Of a stretch of DNA of 64,000 bases, positions 50,159 to 59,677 are shown piece by piece. The stretch is from positions 124,001-188,000 of the forward strand of contig NW_027476186.1 of NCBI RefSeq assembly GCF_051020955.1. The letters run 5' to 3'. Source of the DNA: Megalopta genalis. Lineage: Eukaryota; Arthropoda; Insecta; Hymenoptera; Halictidae. A program made the translations under genes and the position numbers. The first letter of the stretch is position 1, and each line of letters starts with the position of its first letter. The notes under the pieces were generated by a model that was not told where the DNA came from, searched no databases, and worked only from the letters and a program-made list of their open reading frames with translations.

Positions 50159-52632
50159 TCCATTTGAAATAACGTTCCATTTAATAAAATAGATATCATC
50201 GAAGCTATTGATATCGATTTCTCGCAGCAGAGGTTCGAGATACTGTTTCTCGTCTGAGGTACTGTCTATTTAGCTGGTTCCGTGTGGTTTTACAGGAATC
50301 CCTTAGGAGCGAGCCAGGTTCATGTCAGGCAAACTTGGAGCTAAGTTCGCGGAACTCGATCCCGCCAGCGAATAGTCATTAGGACCGTATTAATTATGGT
50401 CAGCAAAGTGTTTAACTAATTAGCGCTTGTTCGGATGCGGAACTGGGAAGATGAAATTGTACCGCCACCGTCGATATCAATTATCCTGCTGGAGACAGAA
50501 TTCTTGATAAGATCATCGACACGTAACCGGTTTCATGTAACGCGCGGCGCGAAGATGTATCCGAAATTGAGGTGTTCGGAGAGCCTGCGTTGTTCAAGGG
50601 AAACTACGTTACACTCTGAAATGTCTTTATTCCACGTGGAATATCATTGAATCTATCGTCTACAAAGAGACGAGCAAACGGATTGCTGGATGCCGATGAT
50701 TATTAACGGTGGAAGGTTTACGGGTGATTTTAATACGGAAGCGTAATGAACGGTGGCAGTTTTTTTCTCGTTGCAGCGAATGACGAAAGTAGTGTAGAAA
50801 GTAAATTAATTCAACATCTGTCTGCATATTGGATCATTTTTTATTGCGTCAGTAGAAATCGACTTGCAAACAAAGGATGAAGAATATGTTCAAAAAAATA
50901 TGACTGAACTAATTACACTGCGAATTTTCTGCATTCGTGAATTACATTTTCAAACTAATATTAATTTTTATATCAATATAGCAATAGCATCAATATAGCC
51001 ATTAATTATATTAATATTAATATATGCTATATTGATATAAAAATTAATATTAGTTTGAGTAGTAGTATATTACTAGTATATTAATATAAATATATTATAT
51101 ACTATATATAAATTTACTCATATATTAATATATACTAGTTAATATATAAAAATCTTACTTTATACGTTAAATAGTTATCTAACTTAAATAGTTAACTAGG
51201 AATAGTTAATTAAGTCGGTAAGTGAGCTGTGAATTTTACTCGAACACAAAAGTGCATTATCAAAGGACAAACGCTTTGGTTTGGAAACAGCGAGGCAACT
51301 AGATGTATTCAACCCCGATACAGAAGTTTCGGGAAGTTTAAATACTTTATAACAGGGCTATCGATTAATTCTCTTTCAAATCCATGTTTCATTTCACCGT
51401 ATTTCGAGAGACACGCCCTTTTAAGAGTAACCAATCCTTTTCAACGGATTGTGTCGAGAGCAATGAAAACTGGAGTGCTTGATCTGTAGTGTGGTTCCAA
51501 AGAGGTCAATTGAATGACCTCTTGATGACAGTCGCAGGAATGATACCGTAGGATATCAACTGCGGAGAAGTGGCAAGCTTCATCAATATACATATTTGAG
51601 GATTCGAAGGAGACTCTTTCACTGCGTTAGAAACGCCGAGCATTGCCCGGGAAAAGCTAGGAATTCATCGGTATCATTTCGCTTATTCTCGACTATTCTC
51701 ACGTCGTATCATTTGTGCCATAAATAACCGGAAAAATAATAACTGTATAATATATAATTAATAAATAATAAATACAATTAATAATAATAATATAATTAGT
51801 AATAAATAATATATCGAATTAACTGTATATCAATAATAAAACACATTACATTTTCTAATTGCAAAATAAACAAAATAAAACTGTATAAAAATTGAATACA
51901 TCTCATTCGACAAATATAAATTTAATTGTGCCCGAAAACGAACCAAAGGCACAACAAGTGGTCACCCACCGCACAGTAACCGGTTCCGCTAGCCTCCGAA
52001 TATTTAAAATAGCGTTCACGTTCGCAAACCGATGCGTGAAATATCCGATGGTCAATCACCGTAATCCAATGAAAGCCCGCAACTTCATCTGCCGGCATTT
52101 TAAGCGTCATAACTACCTCCGTTAAAAAAGAAGAATTGACGTAACTCGCGGACGATGGGTAAGACCTTTTCGTGTACGGATGATACGTTGGCCGTAGTCT
52201 ATCCCGTTGAAACGGGTCTGTTCCAAAGCGTCGACGAGCTCAAAGGTAGCCGCGCTCTCGGATCGGTCACGTAATTAAAATGGCACATAGACCGAGGCCG
52301 GACGAGAAAAGCCAGCGAAAGTAGGCTGGCCGCAGCAGTCCGATAACGATATTCGCATCCGGTTCCGTTCTACCCTCAAAGCAAGTAGGTTGCACCTGGC
52401 GGCGACCATCGACGCGAACGAGCTGGAAGCGGTTCCGCAATGCTTCTCGCGGCGACCTATCGCGATCATAAGCTGACTCCCTCGGTTGTCGCTACACGTG
52501 GAATCAAGTAGGCGCATACACTGTCGTTCATACCTATTTGGACCCTTTTTATAAGCTTCGCTATTTTTGCCAGTGTTATTTGAATTTATTATACAAAAAC
52601 TGTCGGTTAGAATGTAATGATTTACATAGACT
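50159..52632. other. Intergenic, AT-rich, no gene recognised
   Basis: Contains very AT-rich stretches at 50,940-51,200 and 51,740-51,900, and a CpG-rich stretch at about 52,130-52,520. The segment 51,897-51,960 (CATCTCATTCGACAAATAT, then TTGTGCCCGAAAACGAA) resembles the last unit of the repeat at 27,129-27,240, so it is a dispersed repeat. No exon is supported. Confidence 0.45.
50950..51058. repeat. Perfect 34-bp inverted repeat with 41-bp loop
   Basis: The 34 bases at 50,950-50,983 are the exact reverse complement of 51,025-51,058; the arms begin TCAAACTAATATTAATTTTT. The loop and flanks are also AT-rich. The perfect pairing suggests a recent MITE-like insertion or a local inverted duplication. 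Confidence 0.9.
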
Positions 52633-52922
52633 TAGGATTAGCACAGGGTAATTCACAGCAACCCGAAAATTGGCATTTTCAGGAGAAATTACTGTAGTTA
52701 TGACGACTGTTTAGCGGTTTTAGCATACTAACCTTGACAATTCAATGTTAATTAGTTTATCACTGCTAGATTACTGTAGGATTAGCCCAGGGAAATTCAC
52801 AGCAACCCGAAATTTGGCATTTTCAGGAGAAATTACTGTAGTTATGATGACTCTCTTCAGCGGTCTTAGCATAATAACCTTGTCAATTCGATGTTATTTA
52901 GTTCATCACCGCTAGATTACTG
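52633..52922. repeat. 144-bp tandem duplication, two copies
   Basis: Copy 1 (52,633-52,776) and copy 2 (52,777-52,922) both start TAGGATTAGC and end CTAGATTACTG, with words TTCACAGCAACCCGAAA and CAGGAGAAATTACTGTAG in the same order. The copies differ at roughly ten percent of positions. No open frame spans them. Confidence 0.9.
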
Positions 52923-55909
52923 CTAAACGAAATTTGCAACCTCGAAACTCGAGTTTCCAGCACCAAAAACAGATTTCCGCTTCGCAATGCGACGTTTCGC
53001 GACTTGCGGCTCGCGCTGGTTATAATAAGTTCAGGAGCGTAAATTATGTCAAGTTGCGGGATCTCGGCAATCAGCCACAAAGCGTATTACAGGCGCGTTT
53101 ATCTTCCGGATAAACTCGCGGATGTCAAGCGGGATCGGCGACGGTAAATATTGTTCGGCCGCGTTTTCGGTGGAGCGCGCAACGTCTAATTGCGAGCGCG
53201 AATGTTGGATAATGCCGCGGATCCGGCCTTTTTGTTTCGCATCGGCTCGTTCCCGCTTCAATTCACCTTCATCCGCATCGATGCGCCCGACACCGGGATT
53301 TACAGTTAAACTAGCGAGCAGCCCGTTGTCTATGGGGGAGAGAAAAATGGAAAGCCCCGTCCCCTCTCGCTGTCAACCCTTGGGCATCGTTGAATTTTGC
53401 TTTTATTTTTCACGCTCCCGTACGATTTCGGCCAAAGGTGAACTTATCCGTTAATACCTGCGGAATAATGCGTCGAGTTCGTGCGAAAATAATTGCGGTT
53501 TACGAACGGTTTTTATCGACTTCTGTTGGTTTTTGCCGGTTTTTATCGGGCTCCGTTTGTTTTCGCCTTTTTTTAGCGATTCGAACTCCTAGCGGTTATT
53601 TTGAAGCGACGTTTTATCTGATTACCTTCGTAGCACGTTGATTTAAAGCGCGAAAAGTTCTAGCCAGTAGCAGCGTTTTGCTTTTCGATTCGACTGTCGG
53701 TATTAGATTGTCCTTGTAATTCTAGCGAAAATGGTGGAAGAGTTTATTTTTGCACGAGTTTGTTACATCGGTTTGGATTGGGGTGAAAAGCTGCAGAAAC
53801 TGCTGGAAGTAATAACAAAGCGTTTGTTCGGTAAAAAAATCAAAGACATTTTTGTATTATTCGTCTAACAAATGATGCTGTTGTAAATGTTGTGTCATAC
53901 TTAAACGAAACCAAATTGTTTAGCGAAATTATATAGTAATTTGAGAAGCCTTAATGAAGAAAATAATGTAAAAATGTAATGCGAAACTATTGTATATATT
54001 GCGTTATATGTAACCCTACACATATTATCTAATAAATGATAGCTAATTGCTATTAAGCAGATGCGACATTAAATTAAAAAACAATGATTCCGTTGATAGC
54101 AAATACGTGTCTCTACTTCGAACAATATCAACTTTTTATTCTGATAATTTTCGGAATGTACGGTGTTAGAATTGTAAAGTGTTTTGCCTATTAGTGTTCG
54201 TTTAAATAAACCATCAATGCTTCGAATCTGTTAATTGTCTAGGAACCGTTTTTATTCAACGCTGATTTGATTTCCATCGTGGAGAGCATTGGCACCGTAG
54301 TTGGTTTAAAAATGTCTCTGATCATTCTTTTCCCCAATTCGCGTGGCCATTGCGATATGTGCGCGTGTCGGAGAAAAAACGGTGAGAGCTAAATTTGCGA
54401 GAGAAGTTCAGTTGTTCGAGGAGCTCGGGAGAAAATATGCTGGTCGTAGTCGCGATAAGTCTGAGACTCGAAATACAATGAATCAGCGGTCGACGCGTCC
54501 GAGGCAGTCTTCGGGGAAGTTTTGAAATGCAGGTACTCGCTATTAGGGAATGTTTTCGAAGAGAAGTACATCGATGGAAGTTTAAGTTAAAGCGGTACAG
54601 CGATTACATGTACCGCCGTAAACAATGTCAAGAATTGAGTCCCGAGATTGTCCGAACGTTGAAGAAACATCCGTAAAAGTTTCTAGCGCTCTGGCGAAAC
54701 AATTTTATCGAAAGTAGATCATCATCATCGTTAGTAGATCCATTTATATTCTTCTGTCATTATTGCTAGACTGTCGATTTTGTGCATCTACATAATAATA
54801 ATAACAGTAATGAGTAACCGCAATTTGAAACTGTAAAATAATTGAAAGCATTTAACAGTATCGTAATACAATCGATTTACTAAAACAATCAAACGGAAAG
54901 GAATCGCTAAGTAATTACAATTTGTTGCGACAAATGCGGAAAGTTTTTATCGTGCATAACAATCCCCAGCAAAATTATTGTACATTATATATCTTTCCCA
55001 CTTATCAAATCGATTCGATTTGATATGACGGGTGCCTCTTTTTGCCACAGATATAAATTAATAATATATCAAGTTTTAATATGAATGACCAAGGAAAGTT
55101 ATTATGCATTGAAGTTCTCGGCAACGTCAGAGAAAGTAGTTCAGAGAGAAAACGCCTGTACCAGAAAAAAGCTGTTCACAGCAAAGAAAAGCTGCACAAA
55201 TAACCTCCGATAATTGCCAGCGGAAAGAACTTGTAAAATATTCATTCGACACTTCTCGGCCATTATTATCGTTCGGTTTATTCCTCTGTTAGGCCTGTAA
55301 TTTTACCGGGCCCGGTTGACCCCGGGGATCATACTATTAAAACCATTTATCTGCTCTCCTCGGAAAGTTCTCCGGGGATGAGTATTGTACTTTCCCAAAG
55401 TTATCTGGAGTTCCCAGCGGGGTCTTTCGACGGTCTCCTTTCTTTCATCTCGGTCGCATTTTTCAACGACTCTTATCAGTATTAAGTCGCGTTACTAATA
55501 TCCCACGGTTCCTAGCTGTTATTCTTATGCAGTTACCGTTCGTATCTTCTTCACGAGTAAAATACTCCGTTTACGTGAGGACTCGCGACACCGTTGATTT
55601 ATGGCGTTATCTTTTGCGAAGGAATTTTCAACACGGGTCGTGCGTTAAATCCGTAAGAATCCTCGGCCTGGGTATTTAATATTGATGTAATTTCTCTTTG
55701 CAAGTTGGTCTTGCGAAGTTTAGAATCAGATTACAACTCTCGGTTTCGGCTAGTATTCTAAAAACTCGGTTAAGTTACATTCGGCTGTAGCGTTGTATAA
55801 TTTAGTAAAATGGCAATTCTAATATACTGGCGGTAATGGAATTGTAGTTAAATCTTATTTTTAATGATTAAATTATTCGTTGAAGTATATTTTGACTTCT
55901 AAATTCTTC
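52923..55909. other. Intergenic, no gene recognised
   Basis: A CpG-rich patch at about 52,950-53,480 contains several overlapping short frames on both strands (up to 110 codons) without recognisable domains. The remainder is AT-rich, with another mixed patch at 55,220-55,680. No exon, RNA gene or transposon is supported. Confidence 0.4.
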
Positions 55910-55929
55910 TACAAACTGTCTCAAAATTA

Positions 55930-58669
55930 GGGGCGGTGGCGGTCTGTGGCCACCCAGGGCGGGAGATAACCCCCGAACTAGCCCTCGCGTAGGAGGGTTG
56001 ATCGGCCGAGTCGATGGGTGTATCGGCGATGAAGGCATTAGAGACCGTCAGTGCGTCGTACATGTAGTACTTCGCATAATGGCGAGGCCCTGATTTAGCA
56101 TACGGGCTGTGGCGTGTTCTTTGTACAGCACTGTATGTGCTGTATGACTTCCGACTGGGGAACTGTTGTCACTCGTGGCATCAGTTCCCCAGTTTACGTT
56201 AAACGGTTTTTCAGACCGTTTTTCGTGGGCGGAACACGCCACTAGACAACACTCCGCTGGGCTCAGGAATACATGGGATGCAATCAATCCCCTGGGCAAC
56301 CCAGGCCGCAAGGGGCAAACGTGCCCTAGCCACACTTGAGCCTCCACGAAAAAGGTACCGCTGGATAGCTCGTGTTCTTAAATACGCAGCGAACTGAACG
56401 AAGTGTGGTGGAGAGGAAGAGGCAGCCTCTCCGACTGCTGTCTCCCACGTGTTTGCCGTGCGTGGCGACCCTTGTCGTCGGAAAAGAGGATCCTGGGATC
56501 TGAGGGGGCCCTCTCCTGCGGGTGAGACGTCCCCAACACGTACCTTTGGCCTCTGCTTCGGCTAGATGGGCGGCTGGACGAGAAAAGCAGCCCTGGTCCA
56601 GTCAATCGGCTTGGAACGACCACACGCTTCGGGCAAGTGGGTTCTGCTGGGCGAGGACGCGGGCTGGGTAAGGAAACCGACCCAGCCAGCAGACTATATT
56701 CGGTGCGTAGCCCTAACTCAGCCTTTGGCGGGTTCCAAATTGTGCGGGTCGGTGGTGGCCGGGGAGCGCACTGGATGAAAGACCAAGACACATTATGGGT
56801 CTTAATAAAAATAATGAACAAAAAACTAAGCGTCCAAAGACGACGGGTCCAGCTCCTACTCGGAGTGAAGCCGTCGCCGCAGACGCGGGAACTGCAAATG
56901 CAGCTGTCAGTCCCCCCGCGTCTGTGAGAAAGACAAGATCCGGGAAGGTGATTAATATCGCCAATCCTCGTATGATCTTGCAAAGATGTGTGACTCCCAC
57001 GCGAGCGGTCTCGGTGAAAACCGAGCCCACGGTTGAAGGTACGCCGGACACCGGTAACGTGGAAGTAATCGAACGAGTCGGAGACACGTCACTCGTGAAG
57101 GTGCAGTCGGCACCCGAGCGTGTCGAGGACCCTACTGGTGACGGTTGGCAAACCGTCACCAAAAAGTCGAAGCGAGCCAAGCCGGGCGCACCCACCGGCA
57201 AGGCCGCAGTAAACCGGGCCAGGAGACCGAAGGGGACGTTCTCCGGGCAGAAGGTACGGCCTCTCGATCTCGTAAGAGACGAAGCCTTTAGGCGAGTGTC
57301 CGAAATACGGACCTTTTGCTTTCGACCTGAGTCGAAAGTCAATAAGGAGTCCGGGTCAAAGATACTCGCCGAGGTTGAGGCACTCAACGAGTTGGTTCAG
57401 GAGCTTATTCAACGGAATAGCTTCGTCGAAGGGCAACTCGCCGCGGTCAGGGCGGACCTAAAAGCGCGTCCTGCCGTAATGAGTGCGATGCGACCTGGGC
57501 CGTCCAAGGGAACTCTCCCGAAGACGGCCTGCAACGCCGCGCAGCCGACTTACGCCCATGTGAACAAAGTCGACTGCAAAGGAGCTTCTCCGGAAGCGGG
57601 GAGACGGCCACAATCGCAGCATGTGGTAAAAATCTTCCCGCCGAGGGAAAAAGGACAGAGCAGCGAAGTTACGAAGGTTACTGTTCTGTCCCTCATTAAA
57701 CCAGCGAAGGAGGCGATCCGAGTAAAGTCGGTCCGACGCATCCACTCCGGTGGCATCGTCGTCGAGACCGACCGAAAGGAGGACCTGCAAGCCTTCGTTG
57801 GCAACAAGAAGCTCCGGAGCGCGGGTCTGTCCGTCTCCTTACCCACCAAGCGGGACCCCGAGGTTTTAGTTTACGACGTCCCGCGTCGGATGGGTAAGGA
57901 CGAAATTGCCTCCAGTATTTGGAGGCAAAATCTCTGCGATGCGAACCAGAAGGATGTGCCTTCGGGAATTCGGGTCAGCCGCATGGCTGGCAAGACCCCG
58001 GAGACAGCCAACTGGGTCGTTGCCGTCAGTCCGCAGAATCTTCAGCGGCTGAAGCAGAGGGGTAGCCGAGTTTACCTTGGATGGAACTCCTGTCGTGTAC
58101 GGGATTTCGTCCAGGTGCTTCGGTGCTACCGTTGCCAACGCTTCGGGCATACCTCGAAGCGTTGTAAATTCAAGGAGGACGTGTGCGGTCACTGCTCCCA
58201 AAAGGGGCATACCTTCACGCTCTGTAGCAAGAAGAGTGAACCTCCGGTCTGCTCTAATTGCAAGGACAGAGGGTGGGCTAGTGCACACAAGTCGCGGGAC
58301 CCAGCTTGCGCTTCCTATCAGGCGGCGCTAGCTTTGGAGTCGTCCCGTGTCCGACTTGAGTGACGGGCAGACGTGGACTTGTCCACTCCGCCATTCGAAC
58401 GGCATGCTGGGCGGACCCCTCGGGGTTCGTCCCCTCGGGCCAGGCTGAAGCCCCTCTTGCGGAGATAAATTGACTTTAACACTACTCCGTCAAGAGTGCC
58501 TGGATTGGGTTGGACTCGAGGTGACAGCGGGAGTAGCACGTTGTCTTCCCCTGTCACGATAACGGACGAGGGTAGAGCCAGACCATCGGCACGCGTCGAG
58601 AGAGCGGCTAGTATAGTCCACATAGGACCCAGGCATAGCCCATCTTAAGACTCACAACGACGACACTAA
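55930..58669 (+). mobile_element. R1/jockey-type non-LTR element carrying only ORF1
   Basis: A 2,740-bp GC-rich insert in AT-rich surroundings, bounded on both sides by the 14-bp sequence CTGTCTCAAAATTA (55,916-55,929 and 58,670-58,683). It consists of an 865-bp leader starting GGGGCGGTGG, one intact ORF1, and about 306 bp of trailing sequence without poly(A). Fourteen-base target duplications, a missing poly(A) tail and a zinc-knuckle ORF1 are known traits of R1-clade elements. ORF2 (endonuclease and reverse transcriptase) is absent. This copy is therefore either internally deleted or a non-autonomous gag-only form mobilised by a relative. Confidence 0.85.
56795..58363 (+). CDS. ORF1 (gag-like) protein of non-LTR retrotransposon, intact
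   Basis: 522 codons with no interruption. The start ATG at 56,795 has G at +4 and is the first in-frame ATG after the leader. The N-terminal third is basic, rich in Lys, Pro, Ala and Thr, and probably disordered. A helical region follows around residues 180-230, then a mixed alpha/beta region that could be an RRM-like fold (about 290-425, inferred only). The C-terminus has three zinc knuckles: CYRCQRFGHTSKRC (444-457), CGHCSQKGHTFTLC (464-477) and a third C-x2-C...H...C (486-505). This architecture is known from R1 and jockey clade ORF1 proteins, which bind element RNA in a ribonucleoprotein. An open frame of this length in an otherwise decayed neighbourhood suggests a young insertion or selection. 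Confidence 0.9.
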   Translation: MGLNKNNEQKTKRPKTTGPAPTRSEAVAADAGTANAAVSPPASVRKTRSGKVINIANPRMILQRCVTPTRAVSVKTEPTVEGTPDTGNVEVIERVGDTSLVKVQSAPERVEDPTGDGWQTVTKKSKRAKPGAPTGKAAVNRARRPKGTFSGQKVRPLDLVRDEAFRRVSEIRTFCFRPESKVNKESGSKILAEVEALNELVQELIQRNSFVEGQLAAVRADLKARPAVMSAMRPGPSKGTLPKTACNAAQPTYAHVNKVDCKGASPEAGRRPQSQHVVKIFPPREKGQSSEVTKVTVLSLIKPAKEAIRVKSVRRIHSGGIVVETDRKEDLQAFVGNKKLRSAGLSVSLPTKRDPEVLVYDVPRRMGKDEIASSIWRQNLCDANQKDVPSGIRVSRMAGKTPETANWVVAVSPQNLQRLKQRGSRVYLGWNSCRVRDFVQVLRCYRCQRFGHTSKRCKFKEDVCGHCSQKGHTFTLCSKKSEPPVCSNCKDRGWASAHKSRDPACASYQAALALESSRVRLE

Positions 58670-58683
58670 CTGTCTCAAAATTA

Positions 58684-59327
58684 TTGGCGCAGGGCGCTGA
58701 ACACAGGCAGAAAGGCGGGTAGGATACGGCTTGCCGGGTCCTATTCTGCTGATTCCTTAAGTGCTAGGCGTTGTAGAGTAGCGACTACACGATCCCGAAG
58801 CGCTAGCCGACCAGTGCTGGAGATGCGGTGTCTCCGAACATGGTAGTAGCGTAGCTACGACAGGTCCTACCAGTCGGCCTTCTAAATACTGGTACCTCGG
58901 GTGTCGGCGTGCCCACGAGGTTCCGGCCATCTGGCTCGGGATACCTCGGGCCGGCAGTGGGTAGGCCCATCGAGGGGGCAGTGGTAAATGGCTAAAGCTG
59001 GCCAGAGGCTCCTTCCATTCCTCTCCTTACCTCTTCCTTCCCTCCTCCTTCCTTCCCTTCCTTCCCTCCCTGAAGTTGTTGGGGGCCTCGACGGGTGAGC
59101 TGCGGTATTCAGCTCGGGAACCGACCTGCTGAGCCGGTAGAGCATAGAAAGGGCTCGGCACCACCAGTTGTCTGCTGACGAGAGTCCGCGTCCTCGTAGT
59201 AACTGGTAGCTCCTGCATGGCTTGGCATGTGGGAGCGCGCTTATTGAGCGTATCTCAATTCCGCGCCCATGGGGGCCGTGTGGATAAGCCTTTGGGCAGG
59301 TGCTGCACGTTAAATCACTCGAGACTT
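58684..59327. mobile_element. Second GC-rich insert at the same 14-bp target
   Basis: A 644-bp segment between the second and third copies of CTGTCTCAAAATTA (58,670-58,683 and 59,328-59,341; these two share 17 bases, to ATTATTG). It starts near TTGGCGCAGGGCGC and ends TCACTCGAGACTT. It is GC-rich like its neighbour and contains a polypyrimidine tract (59,016-59,070, CTTCC units). It has no convincing gene; a minus-strand frame of 155 codons (59,349-58,882) crosses the boundary and looks accidental. It is probably a truncated or short non-autonomous element of an R1-like group, but I do not recognise the family. Confidence 0.6.
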
Positions 59328-59677
59328 CTGTCTCAAAATTATTGTACAAGCGGGAAATAAGGGAAATAAGGGGTTCGCGTCATTTGAAACAACTTCTTCC
59401 TTAGCGAAAATTCAATCCACGGCTTGGTTTATGAGTTATTATCAAAAAACACTGACCAATCGGAGAGCGAGTGTGAACGCCGATCCGCCCTTGCGCAGCG
59501 GCAGTGGTCGTGAGAGTGGGGCGTCAGCCGTACGCGATCTCTCATTGGCCAGTGTTTTTCGTTAATAACTCGTAAACGGAGTCGCAGATTGCATTTTCGT
59601 TAAGGAAAAAGTTGCTTCAAAGGACCCCAGGAATCCCTCATTTCTCGATTGTGCAATAATTTTGACATACCCTTGTA

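Larger units (their letters stand above)
55912..59675. mobile_element. Palindromic MITE with TA target duplication, split by nested insertions
   Basis: The outer element is about 352 bp when the inserts are left out (55,912-55,929 plus 59,342-59,675). Its two halves are long imperfect reverse complements. The left terminus contains CTGTCTCAAAATTATTG and then TACAAGCGGGAAATAAGGG; the right terminus, read on the minus strand, contains ATGTCAAAATTATTGCAC and AATCGAGAAATGAGGG. The pairing continues inward over more than 100 bases (TTTGAAACAACTTCTTCCTT with TTTGAAGCAACTTTTTCCTT). TA flanks both ends (55,910-55,911 and 59,676-59,677), the usual target duplication of Tc1/mariner-type elements. It has no gene. 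Two GC-rich segments sit inside its left terminal region. Confidence 0.8.

Noticed and set aside
56048..57790. Minus-strand frames of 99-224 codons across the ORF1 element
   Set aside because: They are shadows of the GC-rich ORF1 and its leader; the plus-strand ORF1 with zinc knuckles explains the region.
55916..59341. Reading the three CTGTCTCAAAATTA copies as LTRs
   Set aside because: Only 14-17 bases are shared and the interior has an R1/jockey-type ORF1, so a target-site duplication is the better explanation.
58882..59349. 155-codon minus-strand frame in the second insert
   Set aside because: It crosses the insert boundary into the MITE, is low-complexity over the CTTCC tract and has no recognisable domain.
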